DNA of 64,000 nucleotides from Tillus elongatus (lineage: Eukaryota; Arthropoda; Insecta; Coleoptera; Cleridae), in assembly GCA_964006375.1 (NCBI GenBank), contig OZ023269.1, positions 66,162,529 to 66,226,528 on the forward strand. The letters run 5' to 3'. This document shows positions 14,126 through 25,250 of the stretch, one piece after another; the first letter of the stretch is position 1, and every line of letters begins with the position of its first letter. Position numbers and translations under genes: made by a program. The notes beneath the pieces are model-generated. The model did no database searches and had not been told where the DNA came from. It saw only the letters and a program-made list of their open reading frames with translations.

Positions 14126-14634
14126 TTTGGCGTTTCTACTGTGAGTTGAACGCGTCTTGGGCTTGAGCTCTGCTGTTTATGTTTGCTGATTTTATTGTAA
14201 AGAAATACGAATCTGATTTATTGTACAAAGTAATGCAAATTAAAAGCTCGATCTTTTGTTAGTTTTCGATTAAAAAACCAAATCTTTTCAACGAGGCATT
14301 GGCTGTCCATCCGTTGGTTCTCCCGTCTGAATGTTACACCTGTAGTGTTCACATTCACTGACATTTTACAGTTCACAGACAGATGTACTTTCACACTTAG
14401 ACCTAAGGGAAAGTAGTTTGATCTTCCTGTTGTCAAAACTACCCATGTAACGGGAAGGGAATGCCAGAAATCGAATCTTCTGTAAATACTAAAACTAATT
14501 ACCCTCGAAAGTTAAAAAACTATGGACGCAGAAAGTACTTTATGGTAATGAATTTTCATAAAAATGATCTGGCACCTAACATTTTTTTTAACTCAATGCT
14601 TGGGTTTAACTTTCTTTCTTGTAACGCAGAGATC

Positions 14635-14989
<355 letters not shown>

Positions 14990-15002
14990 CACAGTGTGTT
15001 GT

Positions 15003-15859
15003 CAACTTATGACATAAAAATTACATTTACGACACCTATTTCTGAATGGTGACGTCATAATTTTTTTAAATTCAAGCATATTTTTTGCGGTTTTTGCATA
15101 GATCTGCTTACTACTTTCATGATGATGAAAACATCGGTATCTGACCACATTTTTTAAAAATAGTGTTATTTACTTTAATAATAAGTTTAATTAAGTTAAA
15201 TGGAAAAAAATATTGAACCAAGGAAAACAAACAAAATCTAGCGCAAATGTTGAAATTGTTCTCCACCTACTATTTGACATTGACCGATACGAGTACAAAC
15301 ATTTTGTATACTGCGCTAAAAAATGTCTGGACTAATTTGCTCCAGTTCAGCACGAATTCTTTGCTGTAGCTACACCAAATTATTTGGTCTGTTGAAATAA
15401 ACTTTCGATCTAAAATAACTCCATAGAAAAAATCCAAGGGGAACGCGGTGGCCACACAATTGCTCCTCGACGGCCCATCCATCTTTCAGGAAATGTGTCA
15501 GCTAGTGTGTTAAAAATATTTTTGACTTTACTTTTTATTCCACCTGTGAAATAGTTACATGACAACGTATCAAAAATCACAAATCAGGTTTTCATTACTT
15601 TCGAAAACCTCATTATTCTAACGAAAATTTGTCCTAAATAAAAACGGTGACAAATATTTCTTATTTCTTATTAAATTTACGTTCACATTTTTTAAAGTAA
15701 ATAATGCAATTTCTTCAAAAAAAAATGGTCTTTTCATCATCATTTAAGCAGGTCTATGGAAGATCAGCAAAAAATATGGTTGTCATTTAAAAAAAATATG
15801 ATGACGTCATCATTCAGTAATAGGTGACGTCATAAATGTAATTTTTACGACATAAGTTG
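15003..15859 (-). mobile_element. Decayed DNA transposon with ~130-bp inverted repeats
   Basis: The left end (15003-15140, starting CAACTTATGACATAAAAATT) is an imperfect inverted copy of the right end (15735-15859, ending TTTTACGACATAAGTTG). The match includes paired TGACGTCA palindromes and the segment around TCATGATGATGAAAA. Between them on the minus strand, 15250-15485 translates in shifting frames to fragments such as GRRGAIVWPPRSPW and WIFSMELF. These recall the WPPRSPDLTPLDFFLWG box of Tc1/mariner-superfamily transposases. The coding part is dead. TA arrays lie on both sides, consistent with a TA target. Confidence 0.65.
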
Positions 15860-15953
15860 GCAATTGAAAAGATAAAAATGACCTGTCCGTCCGTTTTTCT
15901 TGAAAAATTAAATAACTCATTTATGAATTATGTTCCCAACTTTATCATCAGAC

Positions 15954-15958
<5 letters not shown>

Positions 15959-16047
<89 letters not shown>
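15959..16047. repeat. (TA)n microsatellite
   Basis: About 44 TA units to the right of the DNA transposon. Confidence 0.96.
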
Positions 16048-16050
<3 letters not shown>

Positions 16051-16055
16051 GTAGG

Positions 16056-16165
16056 TTTGGGGACAGTTTCACCTAGCTATCGTAGTTTATAGGGACATTT
16101 GGTGTTTGCGGGGACTGTCCCCATAAGATTATATGTCTTTCTTATGTTGTGGGGACAGTCCTCAC
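16056..16165. repeat. Short GGGGAC-type repeats
   Basis: Three related motifs (GGGGACAGTTTCACC, GGGGACTGTCCCCATAAG, GGGGACAGTCCTCACAAG) occur within 110 bp. The middle one is a near-perfect palindrome. Function unknown. Confidence 0.5.
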
Positions 16166-16260
16166 AAGATTTTTATGCCTTTTGTGTATTATGAGGACAA
16201 TTGGCGGTTTGTATAAAATTAGGTCTTTTCTTTTTAATGTTTCTACACTAAAATATGTTT

Positions 16261-16607
16261 TTTTTTCTTTAACGTCGGCCTATTTCCGCAACTATGGCCA
16301 ATCACCGACGCCAGTGAGCAGTTTCACCTCACTATCCTGGAAATTTTGCCGAACCCCTACCTTTCTGTAAGGAGTGTAGGGATCTTTAACGTGCCCAACA
16401 TCGCATGGACACGGGACAGACGGCTTTACGCCCCCTCCGAAGGGCGGAACGTGCAGACATTCAACTTGCTCAAATACAATGCCAGAACCTCGGTTGATGT
16501 TAATGTTACAGTTTGTACTGAAAAAGTGAAAGGAGAATCCTGGGATCAAACCCAGTACCCTTCGGTTCAGAGGCACACGTTCTTACCTCTGAACCAACGA
16601 GGCTCTT
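16261..16607 (-). mobile_element. tRNA-derived SINE with 10-bp TSD
   Basis: On the minus strand the element begins with a tRNA-like head containing a box A (TGGTTCAGAGG) and a box B (GGTTTGATCCC). The common body follows (GGGGGCGTAAAGCCGTC, GTTGGGCACGTTAAAGATCC) and a 3' part (GTGATTGGCCATAG). AAATATGTTT flanks it at 16251-16260 and 16608-16617, so both ends are real. The order matches the copy at 54194-54555. The body resembles the shared central domain of some invertebrate SINE superfamilies; the exact name needs a library search. Confidence 0.9.
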
Positions 16608-16813
16608 AAATATGTTTACAAATTAACTTTCATACATTATGGTATTAGCTCAATAGTTATAATTTTCCTTGCACGTTAGCTTCCATCCAAGGCAATTAGG
16701 CTATTGCAGAATAAATATCCCAAGTACATTAGCAAAAAAATTACAGGCCTTAAACACGTGGTGAATTAAGTTCTATAGGCTCTACTCAGTTAAGAGTGGA
16801 ACTTTGTAGATTC

Positions 16814-16970
16814 AAATTCACCACAACATATATTTCCGACCTGACGATCGTTTCATTAACAAAGTTATGGTCATCAGAGTGATTAATAAACTAACCGATT
16901 AGTTGATTCATCCCTCTCTAACTTTGTGAGCGAAACGATCTCAGGTGAGAAAATATATTGTGGTGAATTG
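16814..16970. repeat. Fold-back repeat, unit 1
   Basis: The left end ATTCACCACAACATATAT and right end ATATATTGTGGTGAAT are inverted copies, with further pairing of GACGATCGTTTC and GAAACGATCTCA inside. This is MITE-like. No coding sequence. Confidence 0.65.
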
Positions 16971-17019
16971 GGTTACCCAAAGTGTACTTACCTATTCATA
17001 AAGCTGTTATTATCTTATT

Positions 17020-17170
17020 GCCTGACCTGATCTGAAGATCGTTTCGAACTAAGTTTGCGTCAGCAGAGTGATTAATAAACTAACCACTTGTCTATCCATC
17101 ACTCTGATGACGCTAACTCTGTTAACAAAACGATCGTCAAGTCAAAAAAATATGTTGTGGTGAATTGGGC
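17020..17170. repeat. Fold-back repeat, unit 2
   Basis: Homologous to unit 1. The centre is better preserved: GCGTCAGCAGAGTGATTAAT pairs with CATCACTCTGATGACGC. The left outer end is lost and the right outer end TATGTTGTGGTGAATTGGG is kept. Confidence 0.62.
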
Positions 17171-20100
17171 TCTCCTAAGTGTAGTTATTAATCAAGCAAT
17201 TATAATCTTATTACATTTAATAACTAACGCCGCTTCCTGGACACTAACTATATATAAATGCTGGGAATCCAAAAAGAAAGTCTAGTGAATCTATCTCTTA
17301 AAAATTATTTAAAAAGTAAAAATTTTCTTTGGAGGTGATTATTCATTAAAAGTATAAACTTGAATAATTCTATATAATATTATCTACTGCTTGCTTAAAT
17401 TTTACATATTGAGATTTCAAGCTCATCTTCTTTTATATTTGTCATTTCTAAAATTGACAATTTTAAAAGCAAATTTTTTATAATTTCTAAGATACGAAGT
17501 CAATTTTTAAACAGTCTATATCTTGGCTAATTAAGAACTTTAGAAACAATCAAACTTACAGAGTTAGTTAAAATATATTGATTTTGATAAAAAAAAGTAA
17601 GCAGAAGTTTTAAGATGTTTCTATACAAAACGCTAAGTTTATATTATATAAAATAATTGTCATTATCTCTCTCACAAAAAAAGTTTTTGCAGCAGACATA
17701 TTTCGTCACACTTAAATTGCTCGAAAGGCGTAACATTTGACATCTGATGTTGAAGGCACACAATGTCTTACATTGACCCTTCATCAGGAAAAAAGGCTTA
17801 ACTGAATTATTTCCATAAGTTAGCCCTTATGCGTTATTTCTCATTACCCACTCATTAAAAATACCCCCATTGATATACAACTCTCTGTCTAGCTGATATT
17901 TGCTATCCAATTCATTATTTTAAATAGAACAATATAGGTAATATATTTTTAGATTTTACTAAACATTTTATGAGACTTGTAGGACAGAGAAATGATTAAA
18001 ATTGGTGGTTTTTAAGTCATTTAAGTTTTAATGGTACTTTCAGCAAATGGAGTGATTTTTTTAAGACAATCTTATGGCCACTGAAAAGGAAATAAAATAA
18101 ATCAAAGAATTGTGTTGCATAAAGTAATTTGTAGATTATAGTTTAATGTAGAAGCATAAAATGTCAGTTATTGCATTAATATTGCCGGGTGAAATCACTT
18201 AGCAAAAACTTAGTAAAAATGTCATAATATTGAAGATACACTCTGTATGATCAAGTTAATTTTAGAGTGCTGTTTCCTAAAGTAATCTTTTGGTCGGTGT
18301 GTTAGCCTTTTAGTTTAAAGGCTTGTGGCCCTAGGGATTACATCGTGGGTAAAACACTAAGGTTCATCAAAACCGTGTATAAGACCAAATGATTATTTGT
18401 TACAAACTGGGTGAATTTTGGAAAGTGTATTTGTTATATTGTCAAATATTTGTAATTAAAATACACCCGATAATAAGTTATTGTGTTCATTTGATATGAA
18501 TCGGCATAATTATTTGAACAAAAACTTGCATGCCCAATATAAGTATTTATCACCAAAAAATTATCATAATGTAAGCTTAAGGTAAGTGGTCTTATTATTG
18601 GCCTTAATTTAAGTTTTACTTTAAGGGTTGGGCCAGTGATATGCCTTTTTATTGAAATAAATACCACAGGATATATGGTTTATTATTTTATTTAATGTAA
18701 AAAAGTAAACACTTTACTGTATTGCCAGGTGGAACATAAACTTAATATATTACGAAAACACAATAATTGTAAAATTTTAAATTAAGTGTTCAGGAAAACT
18801 GCGACAGATGTAAAATAATAAATGCATACATTTTAAAAACAACTGATTATCTTAATCAGCTTTACATTACTATATTATATTAGATAATTCCAACAAAACT
18901 TGTGGTATTTGGATACACTATTGTTTATATAGTAAGCAATGAAATAAATATTTTATTTGAAAGAGTTAATTTTTATTTCTGTTTGCCGTATGTCATCTGG
19001 GTGCCATGGCAATAAAACTGTTCATATTTATTTTGTTTCTCTGTAGTGATTCATTTTAAAGGAAGGCTGACTTCAAGGAATGTGGTAAATGGGACCCAGA
19101 TGTTTTCAAAGCTATTGTATATCCTGTATCTGCCTGTTTGACCCTATGTACCTGTTGTTTAAGGTGTATCAAATTATTCATCCCTTGAAGAAAGTTTTCA
19201 AAGAAGCGCTACACGAGAAATAATTATAGATATTGATTTTAAATATACCAAGAGCTTTACCTCAAATATAATTTTATACACTAACTAGAAAATATGTAAT
19301 ATGAAATTATGAACCTGTGTCTTATTCTTAAACCAATTTTTAAGCAATGAATTTTTCATTTATAGTTTCCTTCTAATTTGATTATAGCCAATCCCTCAAT
19401 TGTAACCTATTATTCATTAAGGCGTTGAATATAGTTTTGCAGACTATTCGTGTTTAACATATTTACAGAAAATTATAGATTTATTTTGTGTTGAAAATGA
19501 GTAAACCGACGTTAGGTCCTCTAACCACTAAAAATCACCGGTTCTAATAATTTTGGTTTGTTGCATATCCTAAATACCACAATTAAGTATAAACAGGAAA
19601 ACCTTTTTGGGATTTTTTTATATTAAAATTGAGTGTCATTGTCTAATTAAATGATTCAGTTAAGAACAATATTTTGTATTTTTGCTTGTTGCATTCTCTG
19701 AACAATGACCAATGACTATTTGGTAAGGAAATGCCACTGTCAGGTCAGGTCAAAATTGTGACTTTTCAATCTTAATTTTCCTTATTTAGTGAAAGGCAAT
19801 AAATCGACTACAGGAACAACTTAATGGTAGCACCTCAGGATTATCTAAACATAACGTCAAACCCGTTCTGATTGGTCTACGCGTTGCCCGATAATAGGTC
19901 ATTAAAAAAACAGCCTGCTTATTAAATTCATTCTTTTTTAAAGCTGGTTGAAGAAGATTCAACGTGTTCCTTTGTTATAGATTTATTTTGCAAAGAAGTT
20001 AGTACACTTGTTACCGATATCATAAACCTGAAGTAATAAATCCTTGTTTAAAAGGGTCCCTGTCAAGATTATTTTTTAAGCTATTCAATTAAATATAAAT

Positions 20101-20221
20101 TTATACCCAGAGACAAATATATTTAGCCTCCAAAAAGCTGCACTCACTGATTAAATCTGTATAAATTTGTACAAGGTATACTTTTATACACTTTTATACG
20201 TCCCCGAAAAGCGGCAAATAC

Positions 20222-20222
<1 letters not shown>
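17171..20222. other. AT-rich non-coding stretch, nothing identified
   Basis: About 3 kb without a convincing gene, RNA gene or repeat family. A TTTCTCTGTAG acceptor-like site near 19047 precedes a ~120-base open stretch, but no homology is recognised. It could be intron of a host gene extending to the GILT exons downstream. Confidence 0.6.

Positions 20223-20306
<84 letters not shown>
20223..20306. repeat. (TA)n microsatellite
   Basis: About 42 TA units. The 300 bp to the next array hold nothing identifiable. Confidence 0.95.
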
Positions 20307-20310
<4 letters not shown>

Positions 20311-20597
20311 ATGCATTAAAGACTGTACTTACTGATGCTATACATTATAGTAGCCAACCCAAAGGAGGGGGTACACAATTCTTAACTAAAAATTAAATTG
20401 ACATTTTTACATATAATATAATAATTTTTGGAAAAATGTTTCTTCAAACCGATTTTCATTGATTTTACATAAGAAGATGGGATATGCTTCACAGACAATA
20501 ATTCGCTTAAATAGAATAATTATTCAACACATGATCTCAAAACCATGTTCGTAGAGAATTTTATTTTAAAAAAATTCGATAACGGAGATGTATCGAT

Positions 20598-20699
<102 letters not shown>

Positions 20700-21185
20700 C
20701 GGCCAAACCGGGTACAGAGAAGAAAATAAGCAATTGAGAATCCAGAGTAAAAGTCTCTATGTCTCTCTTTAGCTGATCCCGTTTAGAAATGAGTTTGTTG
20801 GCTCACGCATGGAATACGCAATAAATTAGATGCTGTAAACAGAAATATGCAAGTTTAGCATAAATTGATATTCAAAGAACAACGTGACAACGCTGTACCG
20901 AGAGGCATGTAACATATTGTTGACACTGCATTTATTCTGGCGGTTTTTCTTAACACAGTCCCAAATTACAATATATCTGGCAGACATTTGACACACTGCA
21001 ATAAGAACTACAAATGTGACGGATCTGTTTATCTTCAATTTTCTCTGTGAGGAAGAAGTGTTTGTAGAATCAGCACGGTACTGCCATCTCAGAAACCGAA
21101 GAGGAACAAATTGTACTGTGCCACATCAAATCCGTCACATTCCGGGATGACGGTATGTCCGTCACAATAAATGTAATGCTTGTGT

Positions 21186-21370
21186 TGGGGGGGGGGGGGG
21201 GAGGTGGTGTCGCGCGCGTGTGTGTGTGTGTATCCACACGATCACTCAAAAAGTTATTAACCCCTTTTGATGAAACTCTGCAAGAATCTTTCTTTTATTA
21301 ATGGCTTGGATGAGTCCGTTAGCCAGGAAAATCTGACAAGATGTTCCGGGTAAATGTTTAGTTTTCTCTC
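21186..21370 (+). repeat. G14 and (GT)n tract followed by a family Y fragment
   Basis: A run of 14 G, a GC/GT tract, then TATCCACACG and a diverged copy of family Y, recognised by ATGGCTTGGATGAGTCCGTT and AGCCAGGAAAATCTGAC. As in the other Y copies, the microsatellite is at the same end. Confidence 0.6.
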
Positions 21371-21553
21371 TCGAAAAAAAAAACGCACTTGCTGCGACCT
21401 TTTCTTTTCAATGGTTGCTGTCATGTGTTTCGACTGTATGTAGATAAATCAGTGGATAGTGAAAGTTTTGTGAAATAGTAAGTTTTAAGTTGTTGCTGAC
21501 TTGTGCTGTCGTTTTTGTGTTTTGTCTCAGCTTAGGATTTATATTCATTGATT

Positions 21554-21694
21554 GTTGTTCCCGTTACTTTGTGAAACTCTTCAATACTAAATACAGACTT
21601 TGAGACTATTTCTCAGGCTTCACAATAGTGAAACCAGACAAGTAGTCACCAAGTCTGTATTTAGTATGGAAGAGTTTCACCAAGTAACGGGAAC

Positions 21695-21697
<3 letters not shown>
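21554..21697. repeat. 49-bp inverted repeat (hairpin) next to (TA)n
   Basis: Arms 21554-21602 and 21649-21697 are inverted copies with about three mismatches (GTTGTTCCCGTTACTTTGTG against its complement). The 46-base loop holds a small hairpin (TTCACAATAGTGAA). The right arm ends at the TA array. Confidence 0.82.

Positions 21698-21770
<73 letters not shown>
21698..21770. repeat. (TA)n microsatellite
   Basis: About 36 TA units directly after the hairpin. Confidence 0.95.
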
Positions 21771-21773
<3 letters not shown>

Positions 21774-21949
21774 ATTTAATTTAAACCTAATACATCTATT
21801 ATACGAAGAGGTATTGAAAATTGAAAAGTACTACTACCTACAATAGCAAGGTTAGGTTAGGTTAGATTTGAATGTGAGTGGTCCATAACGGTCCCTCCAC
21901 CGCGACCATAAGGTCTATTGTGGCTCACGCCTAATGTCTATATTTCGCC

Positions 21950-24620
21950 CAACAAATCCAGCCTCCTACAGAGGTCGACAACCTTTGTGGGCGAAAGTTG
22001 ATCCAGATCCTCTGGAGCAAGCTTTACCTTGCCAAAGAGCGGGTATCTAGTCCTGTCCGCTGCCGGACAGGAACACAGCACGTGCTCTGCTGTCTCGTCA
22101 TTCTCCATACACAGCCGGCACTAGGTCTCCTGACCGACCCCAATACGATGCATGTGATGCCGCAAGCGGCAGTGTCCTGTATACAGGCCGACTAGAGTAC
22201 TCAGTTGTTGTCTGTTCATCTCTAGAAGTTTTTTAGCCCTTGACTCAGACAGGCCATTTATGAAGGCCTTAGAGTTAGCTAATCCTGGAAGATTTTGCCA
22301 ATATTGGATTGTCATTCTTTCTGTCCAGGTCTTTAAGGTGCGTTTTGCTGTGCAAGATGTTATCCCCAGCACCGGTTCTGGTCCGACAAAGTCTCTCTGG
22401 GCACCACTCCTGGCAAGCGCGTCGGCCGCAACGTTGCCATCATGGTCCGAGTGACCCGGTATCCAGACCAGCGACACCTCATTACAGCTGCCCAATTCGT
22501 TAAGGGCAGATTTACAACTCCATACCGTCTTTGAATTACACCGGTACTCGACAGTTCCTCCTCAGATTTGCCTCTAACCATTATGACAAGATCATCAGCA
22601 TACGCCTGGACCTCAACCTCCCAGAGTCCGAGGATAGCCAGCAAATCTTCCACAAAGAGGGACCACAGCAGGGGGGATAGAACGCCCCCCTGAGGACACC
22701 CCCTCGCGGCCCTGACGCCGACCACCTCTCCCCGCAATGAGGTAATAATGGTCCGATTGTGCAGCATGTTTCCGATCCAGCCACAGATGGTAGGTTCCAT
22801 CCCCCTAGCGATAGTGGCCTCGTAGAGGGAGATCGGTAATGCGTTATTAAATGCTCCTTCGATGTCGAGAAATGCCGCCACCACAACCTCTCCATTTTCC
22901 AGAGAGTGTGTGATTTTCTCGACGAGGTTATTGAGCGCTAACTCAGTTGATTTGCCAGTTTGATAGGCATACTGGTAGGTATTTAGGGGGTTGTTGGGTA
23001 AGATGTTCCCCCTAATGTGTCCGTCCAGTATTTTTTCCAATCCCTTCAGGAGGAATGATGTAATACTGAGAGGTCTCATTGATGTAGGTAGGAGGTCTTT
23101 ACGTCCCAATTTGGGAATGTAAACCCCCCTAACCACCGTCCAGCTGGATGGAATGTAATTCCAGGCCAGACTGGCTCTGTACAGCCTAATAAGGTGAGGT
23201 AGGAGAATCTCCAGTCCCTTTTGTAGTAGGACCGGTACCACCCCATCCTCCCCTGGCGACTTGAATGGCTGGAAATGATTCACAGCACACTCCACTGCCT
23301 AGGCTGTAACTATTCGCCGAGGAACCCGCAGGTCCTCCCCATGAGGGTGTTTAAATCGTCCCTCAGCCGGTAGGACCTCTCCGTTGCTGAGGATCAGACA
23401 ATCTGGGAAGTGTGTGTGTGCTAAGAGCTCTAACGTTTCTTTCCGAGATTCAGTAAAGGAACCATCTGGTCGTTTTATCGATCCCAGCTCCTGAACCCGG
23501 TCGCGTGAGAGAATCCTGTGGATTCTGGCGCTGCTGGGCAGATTATTAATGTCTCCGCAGAACCTCCTCCAGGACTCCCTCTTAGCGTTCCTTATCTCTT
23601 TGTTATAGTGTGTTAGAGCGGTTTTATATTGCTCCCAGTTGCCTGTAGTCTTAGCACGATTGAAGAGACGTCTAACTTCCCTTCGTAGTTTATCGAGGTT
23701 ATTATTCCAGCAAGTAGACCCCCGACTGTCTCTCTTTGACCTTAGTGGACAGTTTTCGTAATATGCAGAGACAACAGCGTCCCTAACCTGTTCAGCCGCA
23801 ATCTCAATCTCATCATGATCCCTCACTGTGGGGATAGTGGAACCAAGTCCGGCGGCGAGGGACTGTTTGTACCCCTCCCAATCCGTCTTTCTCGGGTCGC
23901 GATACTCCACCACATGTCTAGGGCCTGTTACAATCTCAAATAGGATATGGGCATGGTCAGAACATGAGGGTTCAGACGACACCCTCCATTTGAGGATTTT
24001 TGAGCTCAAAAGCCTTGAGCTGATCGTGAGATCTAAAACCTCTCTCCGATTAGCTGTAAGAAAGGTGGGTTCCGAGCCTATGTTGTTAACAACCAGCTCC
24101 TCCCCTAAAATGTATTCGAATAGTGATTCACCTCGCCTGTTAGTGTCCGTGCTCCCCCAAGCCAAGTGATGGGAGTTCACATCACACCCCATTACGAGGT
24201 GATAGTTATTCCTCTTGCAGTAGGCGATCAATTTCCGCACCTCTGCTGGAGGTGGTTGTTCTGCATCTCTGTCTCAGGGAAATAGGCCGAACAGGCCACT
24301 ACTTCCAGCCTGGTCCCCCCCGGATGTGATCACGAGATGGATGGATGCCATGTTCTTGGTGCAGTATTCTGAAAGTGTAAAATACTGCAAGTTGTTTCTG
24401 ATCCAGATACAGGCTCTGGGGTTGGTACCAGTGCCCACCTCTACTATCTTACCAGAAGTGTTACCCAGCCCTTAAGTTCGTTCCGAATTGGCGGTCCAGG
24501 GCTCTTGGAGAAGAGCAATATCTATTTGCTCTTCCTTTAATTTCATGCTAAGGAGGTATGTCGCAGCCTTAGCATGATGCAAATTAGCTTGAATGCACCT
24601 TATATTGGTGGGCATGGGGG
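21950..24620 (-). pseudogene. LINE copy A ORF2 (endonuclease-RT-RNase H), degenerate
   Basis: The apurinic-type endonuclease starts near RCIQANLHHAKAATYLL and continues with GCDVNSHHLAWG, GSEPTFLTANR and CSDHAHILFE (23299-24240). The RT follows (22360-23295) with FKSPGEDGVVPVLL, GCPQGGVLSPLLW and the catalytic AYADDLVIM near 22600. RNase H is represented by SLVWIPGHSDHDGNVAADAL (22121-22495). A C-terminal Cys/His stretch ends LCRRLDLLGEI-like near 21950. Stops and frame changes separate these blocks. After the YADD block about 540 bp present in copy B are absent, so the RT thumb and the start of RNase H are deleted. Confidence 0.87.
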
Positions 24621-24689
24621 TAGGAATATGGTGTGTGTATAAAGGATAAAGGAGTAGGTTAAGGAGCTCGAAAGGAAAGGGATTTATGG

Positions 24690-25200
24690 TGCAGGTTCTA
24701 CCTCCTTTTTAGAAGCTCGATTACCAAGCTTCCTATAGGAGGGTCTACCTTTGGTAGTCGTCCAAGGAGTGGACTTTCCTTTCCCCTGTTGTTTCCCTCT
24801 GGAGGTTCCAGTGGAAGGTTGAATCCTGCCACCTCCTCTATTGGGTCTGTGTCAGTCGTGTCCATGTTTGGTCCCACGAGCAGCAAGTGAAAATAAACCT
24901 CTATGGAAGAGCCCCGCATCCCATGGAGAGGCATTGTACACAGGGAGGTCGCCCGGTTTCCCTGGGGAGGGTTACGTTAGCGACAGAATTACCATCCTGC
25001 CAATGCACGGCCATATCGGCCAGAAGCATCATCGCTTCGGCACCAACCCGCCAACGACCTTGCGATGTGGGTTTTTTATAGAGGACTCTCCTCGCAATGC
25101 CGGCCAATTAAGGCAAGCATTCCCGGCCCTCCTAAGACATGACTAGGTAGGGTTACGGTCTGGTTAGTTCATTTAGTTCACGTCTAATAGTAGACGCTAT
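24690..25200 (-). pseudogene. LINE copy A ORF1 remnant
   Basis: A 78-codon minus-strand frame (24698-24934; ends PIGSLVIELLKRR) and short upstream pieces (PREKPGDLPVY-like text is not continuous) occupy the place of ORF1, before ORF2. No zinc knuckles are visible. The assignment rests on position and on the comparable ORF1 of copy B. Confidence 0.5.
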
Positions 25201-25250
25201 CCAGGGTGCACCACGGGGAGACGAACTAACTTTACACTTTACAATAGCAA

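Larger units (their letters stand above)
21850..25239 (-). mobile_element. LINE, Jockey/R1/I-type with RNase H (copy A), 11-bp TSD
   Basis: TACAATAGCAA flanks the element at 21839-21849 and 25240-25250, so its ends are exact. On the minus strand it carries the end of an ORF1, an ORF2 with endonuclease, RT and RNase H, and a short 3' region ending in CTAACCTAACCTAACC. The same 3' region is found in copy B at 39175. Both ORFs are broken, and the RT-to-RNase H connection is missing. Confidence 0.9.

Noticed and set aside
17700..17820. Weak hairpin around CTGATGTTGAAGG and CCCTTCATCAG
   Set aside because: Too many mismatches and no second copy seen.
19048..19170. Possible host exon after TTTCTCTGTAG (reads DFKECGKWDPDVFKAI)
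   Set aside because: No donor at a sensible place, stop soon after, and no family I recognise; it does not match the missing part of GILT.
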